NCBI GenBank assembly: GCA_016788885.1
Contig: JAEURX010000038.1
Location: forward strand, 62,001-126,000
DNA: 64,000 nucleotides
From: Nitrospira sp.
GTDB taxonomy: Bacteria; Nitrospirota; Nitrospiria; Nitrospirales; Nitrospiraceae
Direction: 5' to 3'
A program made the position numbers and the translations under genes. This document shows, piece after piece, positions 52,302-60,729 of this stretch. Position 1 is the first letter of the stretch, and each line of letters starts with the position of its first letter. The notes under the pieces were generated by a model. It made no database searches and was not told where the DNA came from. It worked only from the letters and a program-made list of their open reading frames with translations.

Positions 52302-53009
52302 CTAGGCCGTTAACTGTGCCAGCGCTTCCTTCGCGGCCATCTGTTCTGCCTCTTTTTTGCTATGCCCACAGCCAATTCCCCGCATCACGCCCAAAATCGT
52401 CAGCTCAACTTCAAACACCTTTTCGTGGTCCGGCCCCGATTCCCGCACCGTCGCGTACTGCGGCAGACTATCGAAGCGCTTTTGACACAACTCCTGCAGC
52501 TGCGTTTTGTAATCGTCCATCCCCGGGCGAGCCCGTTCCGCACGCGCTGCCAGCAACTCTTCTTCCAACACCCGCAAGGTGAAGGCTCGGCTCGCCTCGA
52601 GCCCCCCGTCGAGATAGACGGCCGCGATCAATGCTTCGAGCGCATCGGCCAACAAGGAATGTTTTTCTCGTCCCTTCGACAGCTCTTCGCCTTTTCCCAA
52701 GCGCAAGAGTCGGCCCAGCTTCATGCGTCTGGCGGCCTTAGCCAGCGAAGCCTCACTGACGAGATGCGCTTTCAGCTTGGAAAGCCCCCCTTCATTGCTC
52801 CCCGGGAATTCCGTCGCGAGATATTCGCTCATGACCAGAGATAGGACGGCATCCCCGAGAAACTCGAGACGCTCGTTCTGGGTGCGCTCTTTAGTGCGCC
52901 GCTCGTTGGAATACGATTTGTGGGTCAGGGCTTCTTCCAAGAGCCGCGGCTGATGGAAATGGTAGCCCAACAGGCGCTGGACCGCCTCAATTGACGTTGC
53001 GGGCGTCAT
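52302..53009 (-). CDS. rnc: Ribonuclease III
   Basis: 235 residues. The catalytic signature NERLEFLGDAVLSLVMSEYL is at about 45-64, with the second acidic site LLADALEALIAAVYLDGG. The C-terminal double-stranded RNA-binding domain (DYKTQLQELCQKR ... GHSKKEAEQMAAKEAL) is present. It processes rRNA precursors and structured mRNAs. The fabF-rnc order is a common arrangement. Confidence 0.95.
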   Translation of the reverse strand: MTPATSIEAVQRLLGYHFHQPRLLEEALTHKSYSNERRTKERTQNERLEFLGDAVLSLVMSEYLATEFPGSNEGGLSKLKAHLVSEASLAKAARRMKLGRLLRLGKGEELSKGREKHSLLADALEALIAAVYLDGGLEASRAFTLRVLEEELLAARAERARPGMDDYKTQLQELCQKRFDSLPQYATVRESGPDHEKVFEVELTILGVMRGIGCGHSKKEAEQMAAKEALAQLTA

Positions 53010-53035
53010 ACCACCTGGCTCACACCCTGGAAGGA

Positions 53036-54286
53036 TTACTGATCACACCTGCGAAAGATCAGGCAGGCATTGACCCCGCCGAAACCGAACGAATTCGAAA
53101 GGGCCACCTGGACCTGAGCTGGACGAGCCTGATTGGGCACGTAATCAAGATCGCAGGCGGGATCAGGATGATCAAGGTTGATGGTCGGAGGCAGGATGCC
53201 ATGGTGCAATGCAAGAATGCTGAACACAGCCTCAATTCCGCCGGCGGCACCGAGTAAATGCCCGGTCATGGACTTCGTCGAACTGACGGGAATACGGTAG
53301 GCCTGCTCCCCAAACACATGCTTAATGGCCTTCGTCTCAATGGCATCTGCCATCGTCGATGTGCCATGGGCATTAATGTACCCAATGTCCGTCTTCGCGA
53401 CGCCGGCATTCTTGAGCGCCATGTCCATACAGCGCACCGCGCCTTCGCCTTCTTCTGGCGGCGCGGTGATATGGTACGCATCACTGTTCATCGCATAGCC
53501 GATCAGCTCAGCATATATGCGTGCGCCGCGGGCACGGGCGTGCTCCAATTCTTCGAGGACCACCACCCCAGCCCCTTCGCCCAAGACAAACCCGTCACGA
53601 TCCTTGTCGAACGGCCGGCTGGCCTTGGTTGGCTCACTGTTTCTGAAGGAGAGCGCTTTGGCCGAGGCAAACCCCGCGACACCCAGTGGGGTGATCGCCG
53701 CTTCCGCGCCACCGGCGATCATGACATCCGCGTCGTTCCGCTGAATGAGCCGATACGCATCGCCGATACAGTGATTGCCCGTCGCACAGGCCGTCACTGC
53801 GCAGGAGTTCGGTCCCTTTGCCCCAACCCGAATCGCCACTTGCCCTGAGGCCAGGTTGATGATCGTCATCGGAATGAAGAACGGAGAAACTCGGCCAGGC
53901 CCCTTCTCCTTCAGGACATCATGATAGTGTTCGATCGATCCCAGTCCGCCGATACCCGATCCGATGTACACACCGACTCTCGTGGCCTCTTCGGGCGCCA
54001 CTTTGAGGTTCGCATCATCCACCGCAAGCTGGCTGGCGCCAACCGCATAGTGGATGAAGGTGTCCATCTTCTTGATTTCTTTTTTCTCGATGAACTGAGC
54101 CGGATCGAAGTCTTTGACTTCTCCCGCAATCTGCGCATCGTAACCGGTCGGATCGAATCGCGTGATGCGGCCGATACCCGACTCCCCGGCGCACAGCGCC
54201 TTCCAAGTCTTGTCTACCCCGGTGCCCAACGGGGTCACCAGTCCAAGGCCGGTTATCACGACACGTCTGACGGGTCGATCCTGCAT
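53036..54286 (-). CDS. fabF: 3-oxoacyl-ACP synthase II
   Basis: 416 residues. KAS II motifs: [13 protein letters not shown], active-site Cys in [10 protein letters not shown], and the His pair in [10 protein letters not shown] and [12 protein letters not shown]. It elongates acyl-ACP with malonyl-ACP. It follows acpP by 12 bp in the fatty-acid cluster. Confidence 0.96.
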   Translation of the reverse strand: MQDRPVRRVVITGLGLVTPLGTGVDKTWKALCAGESGIGRITRFDPTGYDAQIAGEVKDFDPAQFIEKKEIKKMDTFIHYAVGASQLAVDDANLKVAPEEATRVGVYIGSGIGGLGSIEHYHDVLKEKGPGRVSPFFIPMTIINLASGQVAIRVGAKGPNSCAVTACATGNHCIGDAYRLIQRNDADVMIAGGAEAAITPLGVAGFASAKALSFRNSEPTKASRPFDKDRDGFVLGEGAGVVVLEELEHARARGARIYAELIGYAMNSDAYHITAPPEEGEGAVRCMDMALKNAGVAKTDIGYINAHGTSTMADAIETKAIKHVFGEQAYRIPVSSTKSMTGHLLGAAGGIEAVFSILALHHGILPPTINLDHPDPACDLDYVPNQARPAQVQVALSNSFGFGGVNACLIFRRCDQ

Positions 54287-54298
54287 AGGTAGCGTCCG

Positions 54299-54532
54299 TT
54301 AGGCCTTCTCTTTAATGTAATCCAACGCCTTGCCGACCGTGAGAATTTTTTCCGCATCCTCATCGGGGATCTCAATTTCAAATTCTTCCTCAAGCGCCAT
54401 CACCAACTCAACGGTGTCGAGTGAATCCGCACCCAAGTCTTCGACGAAGTGTGCCTCAGGAGTCACCTCTTCTTCTTCGACCCCTAACTGTTCCGCAATA
54501 ATTTTCTTCACCCGTTCATCTACTGTTGCCAT
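54299..54532 (-). CDS. acpP: Acyl carrier protein
   Basis: 77 residues, highly acidic. [20 protein letters not shown] carries the Ser that receives phosphopantetheine. The start [10 protein letters not shown] follows GGAAGGAGG. It carries growing acyl chains for the neighbouring Fab enzymes. Confidence 0.97.
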   Translation of the reverse strand: MATVDERVKKIIAEQLGVEEEEVTPEAHFVEDLGADSLDTVELVMALEEEFEIEIPDEDAEKILTVGKALDYIKEKA

Positions 54533-54632
54533 GGACTTGCCCACCTCCTTCCCCAATCGTACTTTGCTGCCACAATCTCCGCCGGGACATCCGAACCGGC
54601 CACAGCCGATCCGGCGACCCGACACGCCTACC

Positions 54633-55376
54633 TTATACCATGAGCATGCCGCCGTTCACGTGCAACACCTGTCCCGTGATGTACGACGCGGCATCAGACA
54701 CCAAAAACCGCACTGCCGCAGCAATGTCGGAGGGAAGCCCCAAGCGTCCCAATGGAATCTGCTTCTGCAAGGCATCCTTGACCTCCGGCGGTAACCCCTG
54801 GGTCATCGCCGTATCGATAAAGCCCGGCGCCACCGCATTGACCGTCACCGCACGGCTCGCATACTCGCGCGCCACGGTTTTGGTAAACCCCATCACCGCT
54901 GCCTTGGAGGCCGAGTAATTAGCCTGACCGACATTTCCCATCGCCCCCACAATCGAGGCGATGTTGACGATCCGCCCATATCGCTGCTTCGTCATTGGAA
55001 GGAGCACGGCCTTCGTGCAATGAAAGGTCCCGTTCAAGTTGACTTGAAGGACAAGATTCCAGTCCTCCTCCTTCATACGCAGCAACAATCCGTCCCGCGT
55101 GATACCGGCATTGTTCACCAGAATGTCGATCCGCCCCCACTCTTGCATCACCTGATCGGCCATGGCCTTGGCATCATTCCAATCGGCCACGTTGACCTTC
55201 ACACTCAATGTCCGCCTTCCCAATTTTTGAATCGCCGCCACAGCATCCTGTGAACGAGCGGGATCGAGGTCCGCCACCACAATGTCGGCACCATCTTCCG
55301 CCAAGCCCTCCGCGATGGCGCGTCCAATCCCCTGAGCCCCACCGGTGACGATTGCTACTTTTCCCTGTAATGACAT
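54633..55376 (-). CDS. fabG: 3-oxoacyl-ACP reductase
   Basis: 247-residue short-chain dehydrogenase: [13 protein letters not shown] for NADPH binding, [11 protein letters not shown], a catalytic Ser in [10 protein letters not shown], and [11 protein letters not shown] with Tyr and Lys. It reduces 3-oxoacyl-ACP with NADPH. It lies between fabD and acpP. Confidence 0.96.
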   Translation of the reverse strand: MSLQGKVAIVTGGAQGIGRAIAEGLAEDGADIVVADLDPARSQDAVAAIQKLGRRTLSVKVNVADWNDAKAMADQVMQEWGRIDILVNNAGITRDGLLLRMKEEDWNLVLQVNLNGTFHCTKAVLLPMTKQRYGRIVNIASIVGAMGNVGQANYSASKAAVMGFTKTVAREYASRAVTVNAVAPGFIDTAMTQGLPPEVKDALQKQIPLGRLGLPSDIAAAVRFLVSDAASYITGQVLHVNGGMLMV

Positions 55377-55404
55377 CAGCCTGTTCTCCGCAGCCTCTCC
55401 CGAA

Positions 55405-56358
55405 CTACCCTTGCCCCTTCACACCTAAGGTCACCAGCGTGGCATCCAACGACTTCGGATCGTGGACATTCGCTGTCACCGCACCCGGAAGGATCCGCTT
55501 CACCAATCCGGTGAGGACAGTCCCCGGTCCGATTTCTACGAAGGTCGTGACCCCCAGCTGGGCCATCTTCTGCACCGATTCTTCCCATCGAACGGACGAC
55601 GGCAGTTGTCGAACCAAGGACGCCCGGATCTCATCGGCCCGTTGCAATGCTACCGCCTCGGCATTATTCACCAAGGGCACGTGCAAGTCATGCCAGGACA
55701 CCCCAGCGAATTCCGAGGCCAACCGGTCCGCCGCCTTCTGCATGAGCGGCGTATGCACCGGCACACTGACTGGGAGCGGGATCGCTTTTTTGCATCCCTT
55801 GGTCTTGGCGATCTCAATAGTCCGTTCGACGGCAGCCTTCTCCCCGGCAATCACGACCTGTCCGGGAGAATTGAAATTCGCAGCGGCAACCACTCCAGCC
55901 GGAGCGGCTTCCTGGCATGCAGCCTTGACGACCTCTGCAGACAAACCCAGCAAGGCTGCCACCAACCCCGTACCCGGCGGCACGGCCTCGGACATGTACC
56001 GGCCCCGTTTCTGGACCAGGGCGACCGCATCACGGAACGAGACCCCGCCCGCGGCATACAAGGCCGAATACTCGCCCAGGCTATGCCCGGCGACCGCCAC
56101 TGGTTGTATACCTGCTGGTTCAAGGGCTTTCAGTGCTGCCGCACTACTCACTAACAGCGCCGGCTGGGTGTGTTCCGTCAGGTTCAACCGTTCAGCCGGC
56201 CCCTCGAAACAGAGTTGCGCAATGTCGTACCCCAGGATGGAGGAGGCATCGTCATAGAGGGCCTTCACGGTCGGGAACGCGTCATAGAATCCGCGTCCCA
56301 TGCCCACCGACTGCGACCCCTGTCCGGGAAACAAAAATCCGATTCCTGAAGCTGTCAT
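55405..56358 (-). CDS. fabD: Malonyl-CoA:ACP transacylase
   Basis: 317 residues from ATG 56358 (MTASGIGFLFPGQGSQ); ATG 56385 adds nine residues and cannot be excluded, since neither has a clear ribosome-binding site. Motifs are FPGQGSQSVGMG and GHSLGEYSAL with the catalytic Ser, plus PVHTPLMQKAAD with the His. It loads malonate onto ACP. Confidence 0.93.
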   Translation of the reverse strand: MTASGIGFLFPGQGSQSVGMGRGFYDAFPTVKALYDDASSILGYDIAQLCFEGPAERLNLTEHTQPALLVSSAAALKALEPAGIQPVAVAGHSLGEYSALYAAGGVSFRDAVALVQKRGRYMSEAVPPGTGLVAALLGLSAEVVKAACQEAAPAGVVAAANFNSPGQVVIAGEKAAVERTIEIAKTKGCKKAIPLPVSVPVHTPLMQKAADRLASEFAGVSWHDLHVPLVNNAEAVALQRADEIRASLVRQLPSSVRWEESVQKMAQLGVTTFVEIGPGTVLTGLVKRILPGAVTANVHDPKSLDATLVTLGVKGQG

Positions 56359-56467
56359 AGCCGCGTAAGGTATCGTAGAAACCATGCTCAATGTCAACGG
56401 GAAAAAGCTGGACGGGAGATGCCGGCTACACCCGCCGCGCCTGCCTCTCCTACCCACCCTATCGTCG

Positions 56468-57445
56468 CTACCAACGCACCAATGCCGAGGCCCAGGTGAG
56501 CCCCGCGCCGAATGCTCCGAACATCACCAACTGGCCATCCTTGACCCGCCCGTCACGCACGGCTTCGTCCAACGCGATGGGGATGGAGGCGGCAGACGTG
56601 TTGCCGTAACGATCCATGTTCAAGACCACTTTTTCGAGTGGCAGGCCCAGGCGATCGGCCACCGCCTTAATAATGCGCAGGTTGGCCTGATGAGGAATAT
56701 ACAGGTCCAGATCTTCCACTGAGAGATGGTGCGCCGCCAGGGTCTCTCGCGCCACATCCTCGAGCGTGCGCACCGCCACCTTGAAGGTTTCATTGCCCTT
56801 CATTTTGATGTACTGCGCCCGGTCGTTCATCATGGGTTCCGACGGTGGTATCCTGGTCCCACCACCCGGCACCACGATGAGATCGGAGAGGCTCCCATCG
56901 GAATGCAAATGCGTGGAGAGGATCCCTCGATCACCGTCTGACGCACTCACCACGGCCGCACCGGCACCATCCCCGAATAAAATGCAGGTATTGCGGTCGG
57001 TCCAATCGGTGATCGTGGACATCACTTCCGACCCCACGACCAACACATGGCGCATTCCGGTCCGAACATACGCATCGGCCACACCCAGCGCATAAACGAA
57101 CCCGCAGCAGGCCGCAGACAAGTCGCAAGCCGCCGCGCGGGTTGCGCCCAAGCGATGTTGGAGCAGACAGGCCGTCGAGGGCAACGGCATATCCCCGGTG
57201 CAGGTCGCCAGGAGGATCAGATCGAGATCACTGCCGGACAGGCCGGCAGCTTTCAAAGCACGCTCTGCGGCAATCAGTCCCAGATCCGAGCAGGCCTGCC
57301 CTTGAGCCGCAATGCGGCGCTCACGAATCCCTGTGCGCTCGCGAATCCACTCATCGGAGGTCGCAACCAACTGTTCCAGGTCGGCGTTGGTCATCACCCG
57401 TTCGGGAGCATACGAGCCGGTTCCGGTGATTCGCGCACGTCTCAC
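56468..57445 (-). CDS. fabH: 3-oxoacyl-ACP synthase III
   Basis: 325 residues from a GTG start that overlaps the plsX stop (GTGA). The catalytic triad is visible: Cys in CDLSAACCGFVYAL, His in YIPHQANLRI and Asn in YGNTSAASIP. It condenses acetyl-CoA with malonyl-ACP to start fatty-acid synthesis. Confidence 0.96.
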   Translation of the reverse strand: MRRARITGTGSYAPERVMTNADLEQLVATSDEWIRERTGIRERRIAAQGQACSDLGLIAAERALKAAGLSGSDLDLILLATCTGDMPLPSTACLLQHRLGATRAAACDLSAACCGFVYALGVADAYVRTGMRHVLVVGSEVMSTITDWTDRNTCILFGDGAGAAVVSASDGDRGILSTHLHSDGSLSDLIVVPGGGTRIPPSEPMMNDRAQYIKMKGNETFKVAVRTLEDVARETLAAHHLSVEDLDLYIPHQANLRIIKAVADRLGLPLEKVVLNMDRYGNTSAASIPIALDEAVRDGRVKDGQLVMFGAFGAGLTWASALVRW

Positions 57446-58473
57446 GCCTGCTTTCCTTCCGGCCGCTCATCCTGATGCCGCCGCAGACTCTCTTCAATGT
57501 CACGCTGAATCAACTCGTCCAGGCGGGTTTCAGCCAGACCCTTCGCCCGGCGAATGGCATTCTTGATGGCCTTGGCAGATGAGCGACCGTGACAAATCAT
57601 CGTCGTCCCGTTGACGCCTAGCAGAGGCGCTCCGCCAAATTCGGCATAATCGATTTTTCGCTTCAGGTTCAGCAGCGGCTTGGCAATCAACGGATACGCC
57701 AACCGCCCAAGCCACGAACCCGAGAGTTCCTTCATCAGCAGCTTCTTAATGACATCTGCCACGCCTTCGGAAATCTTCAGAGCCACATTTCCGATAAATC
57801 CGTCGCACACCACCACATCCGCGCTTCCGCTGTAGACGTCCCGCCCCTCGATGTTTCCAATAAAGTTCAGCGGGCTGGCCTTCAACAACTTGAACGCTTC
57901 CTTGGTGACCTCGTTCCCCTTGCTGTCTTCCTCGCCAATGCTCAAGAGTCCCACGCGAGGGTTGGGCTTGGCATAGGCATGCCGGGCAAATTCATTGCCC
58001 ATCAAAGCGAATTGCTCCAGATGCTGCGCCGAACAATCGACATTGGCACCCACATCGAGCATCACCGCGCTCCCCGTCAACGTCGGTAACATCGTGGCAA
58101 TCGCCGGTCGCTCGACGCCCTTGATCAACCCCAACACGAAAAACGCCGACACCATGCTGGCGCCCGTGTTGCCCGGGCTCACCACTGCATCGGCCTCCCC
58201 AGACTTGACCAACTCGGTCGCAACCCAGATGGAGGAGTCCCGCTTCTTTCGCGCCACGGCGGCCGGCGACTCGTGCATCTCGACCACTTGCGGCGCATGG
58301 TGGATGGTGATCCGTTCGTCGTGACAGTTGAGTTTGCGGCATGCAGCGGTCAGCTCATCTTCTCTGCCGACCAGGATGATGCCGACACCCAGCTCCTGCG
58401 CGGCTTGCATCGCGCCTTCAATGACCGGGGCCGGTCCGTGGTCTCCGCCCATCGCATCGACGGCAATCTTCAT
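57442..58473 (-). CDS. plsX: Phosphate acyltransferase
   Basis: 343 residues from ATG 58473 (MKIAVDAMGGDHGP); a GTG six codons upstream is possible. Other motifs are SPGNTGASM, LDVGANVDCS and GFIGNVALKISEG. It converts acyl-ACP to acyl-phosphate for phospholipid synthesis. It lies between rpmF and fabH, the widespread rpmF-plsX-fabH order. The 151-bp gap to rpmF could hold an internal promoter. Confidence 0.95.
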   Translation of the reverse strand: MKIAVDAMGGDHGPAPVIEGAMQAAQELGVGIILVGREDELTAACRKLNCHDERITIHHAPQVVEMHESPAAVARKKRDSSIWVATELVKSGEADAVVSPGNTGASMVSAFFVLGLIKGVERPAIATMLPTLTGSAVMLDVGANVDCSAQHLEQFALMGNEFARHAYAKPNPRVGLLSIGEEDSKGNEVTKEAFKLLKASPLNFIGNIEGRDVYSGSADVVVCDGFIGNVALKISEGVADVIKKLLMKELSGSWLGRLAYPLIAKPLLNLKRKIDYAEFGGAPLLGVNGTTMICHGRSSAKAIKNAIRRAKGLAETRLDELIQRDIEESLRRHQDERPEGKQA

Positions 58474-58624
58474 ATGCGGTGAACGGTCCACGGATAGAGA
58501 GGTGAAGAGTCGTGTAGAGACGCCCTGCCGGCCAGGCCCTGAACGGCCTCACGCATGACATGGCGTCGGATCGTGATCACGGTGGACGATTGTACCCGAA
58601 TCACGTCAGGAAAATAAAACTCAG

Positions 58625-58810
58625 CTAGGATTCCTCGACGACGATCACGGCCTTGCCCTTATACGTACCGCAGTTCATACACGTATAATGCGGCAGTTTC
58701 AATTCGTGACACTGCGGGCACAGCGAAAACCCTGGAGGAACCAGCCTCATCTTGGCCGTTCTCCGCATATCCCGCCGAGATCGTGAATGTTTATGTTTTG
58801 GATTTGCCAT
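58625..58810 (-). CDS. rpmF: 50S ribosomal protein L32
   Basis: 61 residues starting MANPKHKHSRSRRD, with AAGGAG seven bases upstream. It keeps the zinc-binding cysteines (CPQC ... CMNC), so it is the zinc-containing form. It follows the yceD-like gene, a conserved pair. Confidence 0.97.
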   Translation of the reverse strand: MANPKHKHSRSRRDMRRTAKMRLVPPGFSLCPQCHELKLPHYTCMNCGTYKGKAVIVVEES

Positions 58811-58848
58811 GACGACTCCTTCAACGGGCACATGACCCGGTTAGCAAA

Positions 58849-59529
58849 CTACGCGTTTCCACTCTGGGATTGGCGCCCCCGCAACATGCGGAACGGACTG
58901 GGCGCCTGCTCAGGCGGGCAACCACAGCGGCGCTCGTTCAAATTCTGTCCACATTGGGAGCACAGTCCGAGACACTCCTCTCGACACAAGGGCTGCATCG
59001 GAGCGGCCAGAATCACCTGCTCACGCAACATCGGGGCCAAATCGAGATGGTCCCCTTGGTACCAATACATTTCGTCTTCTTCGTCGGCTTCCTCCACAGG
59101 CTCGACCGGTTGCGCGTCGCGTCTCGCACGCTTCCGGCCCTGCTCTGCCGGAGCCGATTTAGAGGGAGCGCCGACCTGCGGAAGATACTCTGCATAGAGA
59201 TTGACGTACAGAGGATCAGCATAATCCGCAAGACACCGGACACACTGTCGGATTGCCGTGCCCTCCAGCGTGCCGGTCACACTGATCGGACCGTCCTGCC
59301 TGGCGAGTTCCAGGTGAATATCGAGCGATCCCTCGAACGTGTCTTCCGACTCATTCAAACCCAACTGTGCCCCTGTCGCCGCACACGACACAGTCAAGCC
59401 ATCCGGGCCGATATCGGCAATCGCTGGGTTGAGCATATCCATGGGCATGGTCATCACAGAAAGCACTGCCGCTAACCGAGACGGACGAGAGACTACGCCG
59501 CCGAGTGATCCAAGACGAACCAACAGCAA
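58849..59529 (-). CDS. YceD/DUF177 family protein
   Basis: Up to 226 residues; the TTG start at 59529 has AAGGCGAGGGG just before it, but ATG 59454 would shorten it by 25 residues. DUF177 features are CVRCLADYADPLYV and the C-terminal CREECLGLCSQCG. YceD is linked to 23S rRNA accumulation in other bacteria and is usually encoded beside rpmF, as here. Between the two halves lies an acidic, low-complexity insert (about 120-155). Confidence 0.85.
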   Translation of the reverse strand: MLLVRLGSLGGVVSRPSRLAAVLSVMTMPMDMLNPAIADIGPDGLTVSCAATGAQLGLNESEDTFEGSLDIHLELARQDGPISVTGTLEGTAIRQCVRCLADYADPLYVNLYAEYLPQVGAPSKSAPAEQGRKRARRDAQPVEPVEEADEEDEMYWYQGDHLDLAPMLREQVILAAPMQPLCREECLGLCSQCGQNLNERRCGCPPEQAPSPFRMLRGRQSQSGNA

Positions 59530-59538
59530 CCCCTCGCC

Positions 59539-59796
59539 TTACCGCTCTTCTGCGAAACTGACCAGCGCAATCTGTCGCGCCCGCTTGACCGCCACCGTCA
59601 ACACGCGTTGGTGCTGCAGGCAATTGCCGGAAATGCGGCGTGGGACAATCCGTCCCCGCTCGGTCAAAAAATTCCGCAAGAGGCCGATGTCCTTGAAATC
59701 AATCGGGGCTTTGTCGACGCAAAACCGGCACGGTTTCCGGCGCTGAAAAAACCGACCGCCGCCCCCTCCGCTGTTTCCACGATCTCCTCGTTCCAT
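59539..59796 (-). CDS. rpsR: 30S ribosomal protein S18
   Basis: 85 residues. Core motifs are [26 protein letters not shown] and [17 protein letters not shown] Gly-rich N-terminal tail precedes them. GGAGGCGATC lies before the ATG. It follows ssb in the classical rpsF-ssb-rpsR order. Confidence 0.97.
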   Translation of the reverse strand: MERGDRGNSGGGGGRFFQRRKPCRFCVDKAPIDFKDIGLLRNFLTERGRIVPRRISGNCLQHQRVLTVAVKRARQIALVSFAEER

Positions 59797-59811
59797 GATC
59801 GCCTCCGTCTC

Positions 59812-60207
59812 CTACAACTGTTCGTCTTCGTATGAAGGTGGTTCTTCATGAAAGCCGCCGCCCTCGCCTCCGGCCTCGCCACGCTTCGGTAGAAAGGTCA
59901 CACCTTGGGCCACGACTTCGTGCTTGCTACGTTTCTGGCCGTCTTCCGTCTCCCACCGGCGCTGCTGCAGACGCCCGTCGATGATCACCCCGTTGCCTTT
60001 GCTCAGGTATTGCCCACAATGTTCGGCCTGTTTGCCGAAGACGACGATGTCGATGAAGCAGACTTCTTCCTTCAGCTCCTCGCCTTGCTTGAAGCGTCGA
60101 CTGGTCGCCAAGCCGAAACTGGCGACCGGCGTCCCGCTTGGCGTATACCGCAGCTCAGGATTCCGGGTCAGATTTCCGACCAGAATAACTTTATTGAACC
60201 CCGCCAA
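59812..60207 (-). CDS. ssb: Single-stranded DNA-binding protein
   Basis: 131 residues. The OB fold shows KVILVGNLTRNPELRYTPSG, FIDIVVFGKQAEHC and GVIIDGRLQQRRWE. It overlaps the end of rpsF by 17 bases. The C-terminal tip reads PPSYEDEQL instead of the usual DDDIPF-type end that recruits partner proteins. It is short for an SSB, with a brief Gly-rich linker. It protects single-stranded DNA during replication and repair. Confidence 0.95.
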   Translation of the reverse strand: MAGFNKVILVGNLTRNPELRYTPSGTPVASFGLATSRRFKQGEELKEEVCFIDIVVFGKQAEHCGQYLSKGNGVIIDGRLQQRRWETEDGQKRSKHEVVAQGVTFLPKRGEAGGEGGGFHEEPPSYEDEQL

Positions 60208-60550
60208 CGGTGGCTCCTTGTGCGGCTGGTGTGGCCACGGGGGCGCCTCTGGGCGGAGCAGGCTCCTGCTCCAATTTCACCGTGAGGAACTTGATGATGG
60301 AGTCTTCAAGCCGATAGGCGCGTTCTAGTTCGGCGATAGTCGAACCAGGCCCCTGGAAATAGAAATACACGTAGGTGCCCTTCCGTTCACGCTTGATTTC
60401 ATACGCAAGCTTCTTGCGGCCCCAATTCTCGGCCCGGACGAGGTTGGCGCCGTTCTTTGTCACGGTGCCCTTCATCTTTTCAATCAGCGCAGTGGTTTCT
60501 TCGTCGCTTAAAGTCGGACGAATAATGAACAGGGACTCGTAGAGCTCCAT
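60191..60550 (-). CDS. rpsF: 30S ribosomal protein S6
   Basis: 119 residues. YESLFIIRPTLSDEE at the start and NWGRKKLAYEIKRERKGTYV in the middle are family motifs. The C-terminal tail is Pro/Ala-rich. First gene of the operon, with AGGAGGAAT before the ATG and a promoter at 60633-60662. The leader of about 77 bases includes the small hairpin CCCAT/ATGGG (60575-60590). Confidence 0.96.
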   Translation of the reverse strand: MELYESLFIIRPTLSDEETTALIEKMKGTVTKNGANLVRAENWGRKKLAYEIKRERKGTYVYFYFQGPGSTIAELERAYRLEDSIIKFLTVKLEQEPAPPRGAPVATPAAQGATVGGVQ

Positions 60551-60632
60551 GCAGATTCCTCCTGAACAATGGCCCCCATTCGCAGATGGGAGCGAGGTGT
60601 AGGCATGCCGGTCCAGCCGACATGAGCCGTGG

Positions 60633-60662
60633 AAAATATCATACGAATTTCAAACCTGTCAA
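60633..60662 (-). promoter_or_regulatory. Promoter of the rpsF operon
   Basis: Minus strand: consensus TTGACA (60662-60657), 18-base spacer, TATTTT (60638-60633). The leader to the rpsF ATG is about 77 bases, long enough for the S6:S18 autoregulatory structure known in other bacteria. Confidence 0.6.
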
Positions 60663-60729
60663 CCATGCCGCTCCCCCGAGACGCTCTCTGATCGGTCGTT
60701 TCACAGCTCCGACCTTCCGGGATGAGGCG

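Noticed and set aside
56369-56397. TTGACA on the minus strand at the start of fabD
   Set aside because: The matching -10 (GATACC) is poor and the site lies within or at the fabD start region of a tight operon.
58589-58594. TACAAT box on the minus strand between rpmF and plsX
   Set aside because: The -10 is good but the -35 (TTATTT) is weak; an internal plsX promoter is possible but not supported enough to list.
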